A stretch of DNA of 64,000 nt from positions 1-64,000 of the forward strand of contig JANQBS010000048.1 in assembly GCA_033085395.1 (NCBI GenBank), given 5' to 3'. Positions within the stretch are counted from its first letter, which is position 1; every line of letters starts with the position of its first letter. Positions 46,987-58,087 of this stretch are shown here, piece after piece. The position numbers and the translations under genes were made by a program. The notes beneath the pieces were generated by a model. The model had not been told where the DNA came from and ran no database searches. It saw only the letters and a list, made by a program, of their open reading frames with translations. The DNA comes from Xanthoparmelia taractica (lineage: Eukaryota > Ascomycota > Lecanoromycetes > Lecanorales > Parmeliaceae).

Positions 46987-47968
46987 CTATTTGGGCTTCA
47001 TTCCGAGCGCAAGGACAAAGCTTGACGTCAACCCTGCCCCGTAGCATCTCATTTCAGCATTTGCTTCCTCAAGCAGCTTTCGCAACCGCTGTGTCTCCTC
47101 GCTCGCGGGCATCAGCGAAAGCGCTTCCTCGCAGGTGAGCAGCTTAAGCCTATTGTGGAAAGATTCCAGATGTGGATTGATTGGATACTTCTCCAGCTTC
47201 ACATCTATCATACCTCCTTTCTCCAGATGGGCATTTAAGGTCGGAACCCAGTTGAAGTGAAGGTTTGGTATCGGAGTAGCCATGAAGTCGTATATCTTCT
47301 GGACTGCGTCTGAAGAATTCGCAGGGCCGGGAGGACGGATCATTCGCAGGGATTTTGCATCGGCTTCAACCCATTGAACAAAGCCTCCAGGTTCTGATGG
47401 CGAACGTCAGCTCGCAAAATCCACCCTCGGCCCGACGGTCACTTACTGAGGAGGGTCGCAAGGTTCTTGATTAATGTTGAGGGGTCATCGTCCTGGACAA
47501 TGCGGAGGAAACATCGTATGTTGACCAAGTCATACTTTCCATGGAACTCGCCCGGGAAAGGCAAGAATGCATTATGCAAATGCAAAGAAACGTTGTCAGG
47601 GAGCCATTCCTGGTGTGGGAACTGCGCGGGTGTGATGTCAAAGCAATCAAAGCGAGTTGATGGATTGAGCTGTAGTGAGCACTCGATAGGCCATATGCTG
47701 AGTGGCAATTAGCCGCAATCCGCAAGGGAGTCGCTCCCAGAGATACCATGTCCCAGCCCCAATGTCAGCGATTCTACAGTCCTCCTTGGGTAGGTCGATA
47801 GTGGGGTGCAGTAAATGACCGATTTGTTGCTTTATTAAGAAATGCTGAAGGTCGAGACTGCAAATGCATAAGCCCAACAGTGGAAAAATTGACTTGGTGA
47901 AAGTACCGTGCAGAAGCTCGGTAATCATAGCCAAACATGTAGTCCTTGTTTGCTCTATCGTCCACCAT
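46987..47968 (-). CDS. SAM-dependent methyltransferase
   Basis: Exons 47968-47907, 47857-47747, 47697-47447 and 47393-46987; phases close to 276 residues. The start MVDDRANKDYMFGYDYRASARLDLQ leads into the class I fold: CRIADIGAGTCIWPIE (SAM-binding motif I), STRFDCFDITPAQFP (motif after beta-2), GKYDLVNIRCFLRIV (motif IV region), LLKPGGFVQWVEAD, and a C-terminal helical half. This set is common in methyltransferases of fungal secondary-metabolite clusters. In motif I the usual GxGTG reads GAGTC, which could weaken SAM binding. The gene is convergent with the P450 remnant, stop to stop at about 110 bp, and no lesion was found. The substrate is unknown. Confidence 0.78.
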
Positions 47969-48590
47969 CTTCCGTCCTGCTCAGTGTAGATCCGAGAGTA
48001 TTATCTACGTTTTCGTAATGATATTTTCAGCGCTGTGAGTGTTTGCAAAAATTGAGGCGGCCTAACGTTGGTTGGGTTGAACTCGCCCTATAACACGAGG
48101 GGAGATATCGTGGCTAATGCACCGTATCGAAACGATATCATACGCCGTAAGTTTTCAAGGCCCGTTTCGCAACAATTCCCAATACCTAGATCCAACATTG
48201 TGCATAGCGGCGCTACGCAAGGTGGGTTACTTTACTTGCGTGTTGACTCGAAAGTCTGATGGCATGCACCTGCAGCCAATCCAACGGAGAAATGTCGGTT
48301 CTTGGAGATGAATACGAAGTACTCGTACGAGTACCTTGTACGTGCAGTGCAGCACTCGAGCCGGGAAACTAGTCGGTGCCCGAGCGAGCCCGATGTCTAC
48401 CTACTTCGCACAACATACCACATTTAGTAAATTGTAATCATCAAGCACAAGGAAGCAGTGCCCGCACCTGGAGAGATTGGGCCGATCCTCCATCAAATTC
48501 CCTCTATCTTTCGAAAGGAGTCTCATGCGTGCAATCTCCGTTTGCACGTGTGAGTCCCACCTCGACAAGCTGAAAACCGTCGTACAAAAC
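47969..48590. other. Upstream region of the methyltransferase
   Basis: Putative promoter; short frames only. No motif recognised. Confidence 0.4.
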
Positions 48591-48609
48591 GAAACACACT
48601 ACTCCCTTT

Positions 48610-48920
48610 TTTTTGCCGTGAGGATCTTAAGATCAAAAGGCTATCAGCTAGAGAGGGACGTGGTAGGAAGGTTGACCGGAGATTGTATATCTGCGTACGC
48701 CAACGGCTGATCCCCAAAGACAGACTGACACAGTCATTACACAAGTAGCCAGAGCAAACTCTACTGCATCTTTGATCGGTCATTCTGTCTGAAGGTAGAC
48801 TTCTGTGCGATAAGTGCCATGCAACTTCTCCTTATTCGGCTCCGTTCTGAGCGTAAGCACTAAGCTCGATGTTAACTTAGCCCCGTTTCTTATCTTAGGA
48901 TGGACTCTTTTTAACTGCTG
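48610..48920. pseudogene. Relic duplicate of the P450/methyltransferase 3' junction
   Basis: 48635-48780 (plus) resembles the end of the P450 remnant at 46805-46930: the translated ends are GYQLERDVVGRLTGD...YANG versus GYQMKRDVVEATIEG...KANG, and similarity continues past the stop. 48830-48885 resembles the 3' end of the methyltransferase (46990-47045, minus strand) at nucleotide level. The order and orientation of the two ends match the functional pair, so a whole P450-methyltransferase unit was probably duplicated and then reduced to this joint. No coding function remains. Confidence 0.65.
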
Positions 48921-49065
48921 TGTCTCGCGACTGCCATATGACTGTCATACGACTGCCATGAACTTTTGATGCTCCAAGAGACATGTCGATTGTGTAGGGA
49001 AAGTGCGAACGCAGTAGCATATAGCCATCGATTTAGGAGATCATGAATATCTTGTTTGTTGTACC

Positions 49066-49890
49066 ATGGTTACTATGGCGAACGCGCGTCAATTATATAT
49101 GCAAGCGGAGTCCAAAGGTCGGCTTCTTTCTGGGAGACTTCAACAACGGCTGCAAGATTCGACAGCTCATGATGAGCATCGGGCCAATGTAGAGATACAC
49201 TATCGTCTGGTACATTCCCGGGAGTCGCCAGAGCTGGGCGAACAGCTTCAAAATCCACTCTCACGACAATATTGCGCTGGAAGGAGGCTGGAACTTGGTC
49301 ACGGTGTTCAGCAACGGATCCCATAACCCAGCTTACTCCAACTACTTCTCTCCGACCGAGGGAAGCATCTGCTGTTTGGCAAACGATAAGATGAAGGACG
49401 TTAACGAGTCGGAGGATCGTTTGGAATGGAGCGAAGTGATCTTTCAGTTTCACCAAATGGAGGTAGCCAGGACTCTTCAGCCGACTCGGAATTTGGAAAC
49501 CATCTGGAGACTCTACATTGTCGACCAGTGACCCGGGAAATCTTGCGAGAAGCAAGAAGCCATGTTGGCCACAGGGATGATGGGCTTCCCTATACGGAAT
49601 ACCGGCAAGGAGATGGCGGGTCTTTTGCGCTCCTCGGGTGTCCGAATGGCAGCGGAGTCATCCGCATGCTGATTGACCATTGCGACGCACTAGGCCGCAA
49701 GACTATTGCGAGTGTCTGTGTGGTGAATGATTCACCACCCGTAATATATTTCGTTCTGGCCGACTGTGATATTACAGCACCTGCAAGCAAGTCCAAGAGA
49801 TCGCAAGCTGGCCAAGAGAGAGCTGCAAAGCGTCACCAGAAAAACCCTCCTGGCGAAGGCCAGGGTACTGGATGCTTTGACATTGCTTAG
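49066..49890 (+). pseudogene. Conserved-looking hypothetical protein with stop and frameshift
   Basis: The frame reads GFFLGDFNNGCKIRQLMMSIGPM, stops at a TAG near 49192, then continues open with WYIPGSRQSWANSFKIHSHD, HDNIALEGGWNLVTVFSNGS, YSNYFSPTEGSICCLAND and DRLEWSEVIFQFHQME to a TGA at 49529-49531. The next frame resumes exactly there with PVTREILREARSHVGH, YTEYRQGDGGSFALLGCPNG and ASVCVVNDSPPVIYFVLADCD, ending at 49890; one lost C would restore the frame. I recognise no named family. The fluent protein-like reading in two frames with a junction inside one sentence of sequence indicates a recently broken gene. The true start is upstream of, or within, the first segment. Confidence 0.5.
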
Positions 49891-50820
49891 GCAGGGGTGG
49901 AATTGAGGCACTTCGTGCATGCGGTTTCTGACCAGTCCTTCATGGCTGCAGTAGCCTCTGTTGCGAATCAGGTGAAATTGTCTGTGATGGATCAACTGCG
50001 CAAGTACTGACGGAGACAGACTTTGATTCTACACCTCCTTGTGACCTAGACGGGTCGTATCAACCCCATAGTTCAATTGGTCGAAGAAGCATATCCCCCT
50101 TGCGGGTCCAGAAGCCAATGCAACAACTGTCCCACAGCTTATCTGTCCGCAACCTCTCCCATTCATCCTGTGACACCCGTTCTCAATATGCCACTACCTG
50201 ACTATGCCCTCACCATCCACAGTGTTTGCAATTGCCCAGCAGTCCGCCACCGCATTGAAATCCCATGGCTCTCCCTCCTCACCTCGCCACCCATTGTCTA
50301 CTCTGGACGATATAGTCCAATCACGCATGGTAACAAACGACCACTGCAATTCTTGCCGCACCGCCACAGGCTCCATTCTCCCAACACGGATCTGTGCCCT
50401 GCTGAAGTGGTGACCACGTCCCTGCGCCCTGCCCCTCCTGACCCCAACTCCCCCAAGGTCGACGTTAATGACGGACCCTTGGCATCTTGTTATGGAAGTG
50501 CTGAAGGTAGGAGCCTGTATAGCTGAGTGTTCATAGTGAAGGTGTTTTGACAGCTTGCGGAAGCGGACAGGGACATTTTGTGGGTACCGTGACACTAATC
50601 TAACGTATGCAGTTTTTCCAATGGAGGATTTCCTAGATATCTTTGATACAGTGCTGGGCACAGTGGATCGGGAAGGGAAGGACTGGAGTAAGGGGTGCAG
50701 CCGCTTACCGTGACGATTTGCTAATTCCGAGGCATCCCTCCTTGCTTCTGCCAATAGACCTTCGAAAGTGGATCAGTTTTCGATGAAAGATGTCAGGCTG
50801 TGTCGGACTACCAACCCCAA
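49891..50820. other. Intergenic stretch
   Basis: Large overlapping frames occur on both strands around 50077-50754 without motif. A short coding-like piece at about 50615-50700 (EDFLDIFDTVLGTVD) might belong to the next gene's 5' part, but I could not connect it. Nothing else seen. Confidence 0.3.
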
Positions 50821-50824
50821 AAGC

Positions 50825-52270
50825 ATTGCTCAAGAACTTCTTGGTTGAAGATGTGGACGAGGTTGTTAAGTCGAGTGAGTTTGCTCAGCCTTGTTTTGCA
50901 CTGCATTGGGTTTGGAGGCCATGACACCATCCACAATGTCCTTCTCCACACCAAGCGGCGGCGGCAAGAATCGCCATTGACTCGAAAGCAGAATTGCCCG
51001 AGGGTGCCAGAATTACCTCGACAAAGGCTAATGGCGCCAGCTTCTGGGCACAGACCGCCCGGATGGACGTTGTTCTGCCTGATGGGACTGAGGCGGCCTA
51101 TTTTCTGAAGGTCTGGCATCGCCATTTTTTAATCATTGAACAGACGACCATTAACATCTGAGCAAACAGGTTGCTAGAGACGCCACAAGCAAAGGGATGC
51201 TCCAAGGAGGTGACCCTCTCCCCGAGAATTACAAAAGACAGAGTTGAACACCGGAACAGAATACGAGTCCGCCAAACTCCTGCACTCCTTCTCCCCTAAC
51301 GGCCTCCCTACCCCCGTGGCATTTGGCACCTACGCCTCAGATCCAGATAGCCACTTCTACCTCTGCGCCTCCATTGACATAGCAATGCGCATCCCGGACC
51401 CGGCAAAGTTCTGTGCTATCCTCGCAGAGATGCATCAGAACAGCATGGGGCACTCCCCTGAGGGCAAATACGGCTTCCACGTCTCCACCTATCAGGGCAA
51501 CATGCCACAGAATAACGCCTGGACGGATACCTGGGAAGAATACTATGTCCGCGGCTTACAAGATTTCATGAAGCAAGAGCAGGCTGTACATGGACGGTCC
51601 GAGGAATTGGAGAAGTTGCTGGTGCCGTTCTTCGAGAAGGTGGTGCCAAGGCCGCTAAGGCCGCTGGAATGGGGAGAGAAGAAGATCAAACCGTGCTTGC
51701 TGCATGGGGACATCTGGTATGGCAACATTGCCGAGAGGGCGGGGACGGATGAGCCGATCATGTTTGATCCTGCGGCGTTCTGGGCCCATAATGAGTGTGC
51801 GTCCTAGCCTTTCCTCTTGCTTTTCTGTTATACTCCTTCGTGAGGCGTGCTAAGTGTGCAAGCAGATGAGCTCGGTAGCTTCCTTGTCCCAAGATATAGA
51901 CTTGGACGGCGGTGGCTGAAGGAATATCATAAACACTTTCCCATCTCGGAGCCGGAGGATGATTTTGACGACCGGAATCTGATATACTCGATGTGAGCGC
52001 CCCAACCTCCCCCAACCTCTTCCTAAGTGAGAAGTGTAGCTCTCTGACAGGAAGATAGCCACACCCATTTTTGTGCTTCGACGCTTTACGCGAGTAACAA
52101 GTCCATCAGGGAGCAGTGAGTCGTCTTTTCTCCATTTTTTGCGCTGCTGGGGACGGGAGAGAGTGTTAACGGTCTATCTTGACAGAGCCATCAGTGATAT
52201 TAGGCAGCTGGTCGAGAAATACCCGGATGGGCTGGATGGGTACGAAGGAGAGAGGCCGGATGGAGTTTGA
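50825..52270 (+). pseudogene. Fructosamine/ketosamine-3-kinase-like gene, probably decaying
   Basis: Family motifs: LPEGARITSTKANG, VVLPDGTEAAYFLKVARD, DPDSHFYLCASI, AILAEMHQNSMGHSPEGKYG, KPCLLHGDIWYGN (catalytic loop with HGD), EPIMFDPAAFWAHNE (metal-binding DPA), LVPRYRLGRRWLKEYHKHFP and SDIRQLVEKYPDGLDGYEGE. Such kinases phosphorylate ketoamine adducts on proteins or small molecules so that they fall apart. Exons placed: up to 50874, 50956-51110, 51170-51209, 51242 to about 51794, about 51868-51995, then to 52270. The third intron would be only 32 nt. The junctions near 51.80-51.87 kb and 52.05 kb are out of phase with the conserved reading, and the start was not found, so the gene looks damaged; unusual splicing is the alternative. 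Confidence 0.5.
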
Positions 52271-52411
52271 GACATGGGTTAAAGGGGTTGGGACGGTGAA
52301 GGATCCAGGTGGATGGATGGACAAATCGATGCCCAGACGTTTTAGTGAAATATTCAGAACAGAACGCGCATGAGATCCCTTAATCTAAGCCATGTCCTGC
52401 CTGTGTTTGAT

Positions 52412-52498
52412 AGGATAACACTAAACCTAAAAGTCGCTAACCAATTATTTCACAACGTAGAAGACCCTAGCCAGGATTTTCACTGAGGCCAGCTGTCA
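52412..52498 (+). repeat. Direct repeat copy A (pairs with 53822-53905)
   Basis: Starts aggataacactaaacct and runs to cactgaggccagctgtc. Aligns along its length with 53822-53905 in the same orientation, with scattered differences mostly of the C/T and G/A kind, including CCAG versus CTAG twice, as expected from RIP-type mutation. Confidence 0.75.
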
Positions 52499-53821
52499 AG
52501 GCTCTCGGCAACACCGCGGGTACCTCACTGACTATGGTAACAATCCAAGCTTGAATGCTTTGGTCTTGGGCAAATTGAGCAAGCAGCAACGAGTAAAGAT
52601 TACTTTTACACGTGTAGTAGGATGGCTAAATCAGTACTTATTAGCGTTGTCAATTATCAGCAGCCTTTGGCCATACACTTCGTACGTATCAGCAGGCTCT
52701 ACTGGGCGAATAGCTGAACGCCGTGCCCAGGAGCTTTACGGCACAGCACAAGAGGCATCTTGGGCTAGATGCCTACGACTCTACGGAATGCCAGACCGAG
52801 AGTTGATGGGAAAAGAACTTGTTAATTTGCGGCTTTCAGGATTCGGAGGCGCAGCGAACGAGCATCCATTCCCTATGCAGAATCGATGGCTGAAGTGGTT
52901 GTCACGCTCCTCGTCATCGGGCCTATAGCACATCTTGCTGGCCAGGAGAGCGGTGTATCCATGGTTCAGCTTGTTGTGTGGGAAAGTATCTGGATTTAGG
53001 AAAGGCAACATTGTTGAGGATTGTAGTGCCTCGAGTCTCTAGGTCCCATTTGGCGTATGCAAAAGCCCAGCGGCCATTTTGCCACTAGCCCGTAGCCTCA
53101 TATCATCCTTGCATACACATACACAGTCCATAAACTATGATGATCGAATATGATCCCTCAAGGAGGTCCTGCCTGAAGCCTGAAACATTGCGGTGGTAAT
53201 AGGCACCCCATTTTGAGTCTGCAGCTGACATGCAGGCGTGTGGGTGGACCCTGGAAAGCCGGGAAGGCCAAGATCATCCACGTGCAGTAAAGCTGGCGAT
53301 TCGCATAAGCCCCCACTCAATACATTGAGCTGAGCTGAGATGAGCTGAGTTATAGCTTAATCCCTTCTTTTTGATCTCCCCAGTTGCCTCCCCCAAGGCC
53401 ACGGGTGTAAGAGTATTGGCGAGTCAGATGCGGCGTTGAGGTTCGGGCATTTATCAGCATATAGTTAAAGCAGCATGTGCAGTTCTAAGGTTGCATCGCC
53501 GAAAAGATGCGCGGATATCGCATGCAGTCATCGGACGGCATTTCATCCTATTCGCTGTTGGGGCATATATGTAGTGGATGGAAACATTGCTCATTCGGGC
53601 TGAGTGTTGTATGAAATCGTTCCCATACAGCAGGTATGCATCGATCAGTCTGTTTGGCAGTTTAATGCACGATTCTTTTCCTGCATGCCCGTCACCTTTC
53701 CTTTTCGCCAAAAAAAAAAGGAACATCTTCAGCCCTGAAGTAGGTGCTCTACCATACCTCAATCATCCCCTGCACATAGACTCGTTCCTCCTAGCGAGCG
53801 ACTAGCGACATCAGTGCTGTC

Positions 53822-53905
53822 AGGACAACACTAAACCTAGGTCTCTAACCAATTGTCTCACAACGTAGAGTACCCTAGCTAGAATTTTCACTGAGGCTAG
53901 CTGTC
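53822..53905 (+). repeat. Direct repeat copy B
   Basis: Second copy, starting aggacaacactaaacct and ending cactgaggctagctgtc. The two copies lie about 1.41 kb apart. They could be terminal repeats of a short element (solo or LTR-like ends) or a dispersed repeat inserted twice. Confidence 0.75.
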
Positions 53906-54304
53906 TCAAAGAAGATGTGGAGGCTCTACGATATAGCACGCTAATAATCGACCTCTTAGAATGAATAGAGTCCAAAATATGTTACAACATTCAAAAGGAA
54001 AGGCAAGCAAATTTCAGAACTCGAACAAGATGGAATGTTAAAATCTACTTCATGATCAGATGATGATGACACATGGCATATCTAACATAACCATCAACGA
54101 CATGCCAGCAGGCTGAGCTGAAACAATTTCCCTTCCCTGTTTGCAGACAACTAGCAAGGCCTAGACGACTTCAGCAGGATAACGTATCGCTCCGTTGCTG
54201 TCGATATACGGCGAACCACCACCAAGAACACAAGTGGGCGGCGTAGAAATTGTCCAATGCCAACATTTCCTAGGGATCCAGATTTTAGCCTCAGTAAGAA
54301 AGCG

Positions 54305-55215
54305 TCACTCCTCAGCCATGGCCATGCGGCTCTTCATAGATTTCCAATCAGCGCCGGACGTAGGTCGCAAAGGCGAAATGAAGCGACTCTCGGCACTACC
54401 TGGCTTGTCGTGCACAACGTGTTTGGTTTGACCTAAACGCATCATGAGCTCTGGAGCAGCGTTTAATGATAATGCACCACTTACCAATACCGAACGGGCG
54501 AAAATTGTAGGCAATGTTTTCCCAGTGACCCTTCGGTGCAAGGTATGTCTCGTGCTGGATACCAATCCATGGGTATTTCTTCTGCTCTTTGTTGTACCAG
54601 TCCCAGCCCGCGCGGTGTGACTCGCCGCGGGCAAAAGCGTGGAGATCCTCCAGCGACTTCCAGTACGAGATCCAGACCAGAGTGTTACCATAATCTTCCT
54701 CCGTGGCTATCAGAGTAGGCGTCTTGCCCAGATCTAGTCATTATGTTGTCAATAAAGAATCGCTAGAGACTAAAATTTGGGAATGACTACTAACAGCCCC
54801 ATTTCTCCCTGTTACGGGACACGTCCTGCCACATATTACGAAAATAGTTGGTGATCTCATCGAGGCCGGGCGCGAAGCGGCCTTTTGGGTGGTTGGAGCG
54901 TGTAGCGATGATGAAGATACAGACATCTTTTGCGCTTGCTGTCGCCGGGAACGTTCCGTCTGGGTTCGGAATTTGAGCAGTGGACCTTCCCGGCACCACT
55001 GTCTTTGTACCATTGTAGGGCAAGAAGCCTTCAATTGTTAAAGCACTGAGCACAATGCGCGATCCCAGCATCAGAACTGCGGGAAGTAGAGCTACATAAA
55101 GCGGGAGGGCGATAACGAGCATAGACTGGATCACAGCACCCCAAAGGATCCAAGTAGACAGACGCATGTCATCGCGAAAGTAGAGCAAGTAGTTGGGAAT
55201 ATTTGGCATCGGCAT
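54305..55215 (-). CDS. DUF4188 domain protein (putative monooxygenase)
   Basis: Start at MPMPNIPNYLLYF (55215); exons end near 54796, run from about 54734 to 54485 and from about 54432 to 54305. A hydrophobic segment (WILWGAVIQSMLVIALPLYVALLPAVLML) comes first, then the domain: DVCIFIIATRSNHPKGRFAPGLDEITNYFRNMW, EDYGNTLVWISYWKSLEDL, HAFARGESHRAGWDWYNKE, YPWIGIQHETYLAPKGHWEN, FRPFGIG. This is the DUF4188 signature, an antibiotic-biosynthesis-monooxygenase-like ferredoxin fold often annotated as monooxygenase or oxime-processing. The second intron (gtaagt ... gtttag) closes in phase; the first uses a weak donor gttagt. A longer N terminus via an upstream exon is possible. Reaction unknown. Confidence 0.75.
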
Positions 55216-56821
55216 GGCGGCTGTCTGTCCCCAAAGAGCAGGCTGGCTCACAGAATCTCGTCCTCTGTGTCGAGGGTCACACTATGAGGGCACCTGAAGT
55301 TGGGCTCGAAGAGTTGTTGATAAGATTTAGGGAGCAGTGGGGAGCAAACTTTGCACGGGGAAGACTCCTTCAATGAGTCCGAACTCACTTGAGTATTCCC
55401 CCAGTCAGCTGAGACAGTTTGATCCCACCCTGCCGACTTGTCATACGCCCCACGTTGCGCCGTTTTTAGCAGGTTAGGATGGGTTGGTAAATTTTGGAGC
55501 TGCCGTGATTTAGAGATCAATCAAATCGGATCTTTTAGCACTTCCCTTGCCGCCGCGGCGACTGCCGGCAGAGCTATAGGAGGGAATAGCATCTTTACGC
55601 GTCTAAAGTACTTTGAATACTCGCTACAACGATATTCGATTTGGCGATATTCGGCTTATTGCGATGATTTTTTCCCTACCACCCAATTACGTTAGCGAAA
55701 TAACGATAACTAATCTCTTTGAAAAGTTAGATTTGAAAAATATCGTTATAGGTGTTCGTATTTTAATATAAATTACATCTTTCTAATATAAGGCTGACTC
55801 GAACATTAGAACTCAGGTAAACTTGGTCATTTACTTTCAGAGTGGGACCTTGGTCAACAGGGATAGTGATCCATTGATTGCAACGATATGCTGGTTACAG
55901 CGATAATTCTTTGTTGACCGTGCGGATCGTTATAGCGAGTATTTACTGTACCGACGATCAACCACTTTCTGCTAGCCAAGATGCCCCCCAAGCCATGTAT
56001 CATTATTTTCTTATCATGCCTAAAGCATTGGCTATGTGCTTTCCACCAAAGTCCGACAAGCCGATCAATGTTGCATGTGACGCACCGTATTCGGGCAACG
56101 CGCAGTTCAGGGTTGTGCTTGAGCTTCCAACTTCTTTTAGGTCACCACAGTCACATTTGAATTTTACCACCGCGGTGGCTCGGTTTTGTTCTGTGGTCAA
56201 TTTATCGAGAGGGGTAGAAAGATCCCTCAGCTCCTTTGAGTATCTACTCTCGGAATGAATTAATTTCTGAGTCGACTATTGGGTGTCGATAACTTAGCGC
56301 GCTACAGTACCCCGTGCGATCTAGTATTCGATAGAGTGAGGACACCAATTAATTAAAGGACATCCGGCTAAGTGGCTCGAGTGGAGTGTCCTCCTACTCG
56401 ATCGAGTAGGAGTAGCTTTTCTACCTACCACGCCTAAGGTACTTACCTTATGAAAAGGACTTGGCACGCAGACCACCTTGAATGGAATGATGCCTTACCT
56501 ACCTAGGGTCTTACGTGAGTTTGGATAAGACGAATACGCCCAATAAGTGCGCCGGCTACGCATATGGTCGAGAGCTCATCGATCATACTGTTAGCAATAT
56601 CGGTAATGTATTTGGTGCAAACACTGGGAACAGCAGGCACCTTTTCCACTACGGGAGGTGATAGATTCGCGAGATTCTGTCGCCCTATTCTACGGCGCGA
56701 ATCTAATCCAGTAAACATATCTTACCCCACGCCCACCCCACCTCATTTACGAGAACCACAGAAAAGACCATATCCCTTCTGCATCTACACATTCGTAACA
56801 CTACAATTTAGCCCTTAGCCT
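55216..56821. other. Intergenic region with AT-rich part and palindrome
   Basis: 55600-55800 is AT-rich with repeated CGATAT/ATAACGATA words and looks like degraded repeat DNA. A perfect 22-bp palindrome lies at 56391-56412. The frame 55878-56258 (+) has no motif. Confidence 0.5.
56391..56412. repeat. Perfect 22-bp palindrome
   Basis: Arms ctcctactcga and tcgagtaggag meet without spacer around the central TCGA. A dyad of this length could be a transposon end, a protein-binding dyad or a cruciform; no neighbouring gene explains it. Confidence 0.8.
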
Positions 56822-58087
56822 CTAGACATGCCCATTAGAACTACCCTTCTCCTGCATCTCAAGCTCATCTAAGGTCTTGTAATCGCGGCCCAGGCGACGC
56901 TGCTCCGCATGCGGGATTTGCCACATCTTCGTCGTATGGATCTCTTGGCTCTGCTTCGTAGGCCGCCGCCCAAAACTCGATCTGCTGAGCATCGTCCGGA
57001 GCGAGGAGCCAGAGCCCGCCATCGAGGACAGCTTCTGCCCGACTTTTTGAAAGAACTTGGCCGACACAGGCAGACAGCCGCAGACTACGCCCATTGAAAG
57101 CTCGGCGTAGGTCCAGAAACCCATGAATGCAATGTTGTATGTGACATCGCCTGTCTGTCCGAGGCGGACAGCGTAGTAGAGGCGTAGGACTGAGGTGATG
57201 CAGACACTGCGTGGTAGAGATAGTTAGGTTGCCGAATTGTGGAGAGAGGGTTGAGAGCTTACAATAGACCGACCAGGAAGATGGCGGAGACGCCAAGCTT
57301 TCGCTTTAGTGGCATCTGAAGCTTCCAGATGACTCTCTGAGGCAGCAGCAGGATCACGAAGTCCGAGAAGCTGTTGACAGATCCGGTTGCAATGTTGGCA
57401 GCATTCCTATTGAAGCAGTGTCCGGTGGTGATGAGGACGTTCCAGTACTTCTGGCGCGGTTTGCATAGAAAGATCTCGGCGATGGTAATGGCCAAGTAGA
57501 ACGCAAAGTTAAGCCAGATGACAAGGTGGATACCCCAGTACATCACGTTTCTTTTTTGGGCCGGAGTAAAGATCTTCTTATACTGGAGAAGTATCGACAG
57601 CTTGAGGATAAATACTGTAATACCGTACATAAATGCCGCGATATTGGTGTACTATATAGGCATTTTAGACGATTCGCTCTTAAGAAGAACAAAAAAAACT
57701 CACATAGAGTAGGGTGATCAGGTTCTTGAGCTGTACATCCCACTGATGTACGCCACCCCCAAATTTCATTATCAGAGATGTAGGAACGCAGTAGCCGATC
57801 CACATAAAGTACCCCAGGATCGATGTATCTGCAGCAGTTTTAGGTGCCTATTGAAGTGTAGGAGGAGAGTCGGTCATACAATCCTCCCATCCTACTTTGC
57901 GAATGATAGAGATCTTGGTGTACATTCGGACAAGAATTGCCAATGTAGAAATCGTCACAGTCAGCACAATCGTCAACACGAAGTACACGAATTCGTTCTT
58001 CGGGTTGACAAAATTTGGTTCCACAGCCGGCGGCGGTGCCATTGCCGGACCGTTGAGCAGTGCTTGCAACTGCTGCGGATTTGCCAT
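56822..58087 (-). CDS. Rhodopsin-domain (PTH11-like/SAT4) seven-helix membrane protein
   Basis: Four exons, about 58087-57884, 57838-57706, 57653-57262 and 57206-56822. Seven hydrophobic segments: FVYFVLTIVLTVTISTLAIL, GYFMWIGYCVPTSLIM, YTNIAAFMYGITVFILKLSILL, YWGIHLVIWLNFAFYLAITI, NSFSDFVILLLPQRVIWKL, LGVSAIFLVGLFVCITSVL, TYNIAFMGFWTYAELSMGVVCGCLPV. The motifs KLSILLQYKKIF, FLCKPRQKYWN and ELSMGVVCGCLP are those of the fungal rhodopsin/integral membrane family that includes PTH11-like proteins. The C-terminal tail (about 80 residues) is Ser-rich and cytosolic, ending KGSSNGHV. Members sense surfaces or metabolites in some fungi, but most, including this one, have no known ligand. No CFEM domain is present. 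Confidence 0.82.

Larger units (their letters stand above)
52271..54304. other. Repeat-bearing intergenic region
   Basis: Holds the direct repeat pair at 52412 and 53822 and, between them, about 1.3 kb with one open frame (52551-52928, no motif) and a GAGCT-like pentamer run at about 53326-53345. May be a decayed mobile element. Confidence 0.45.
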
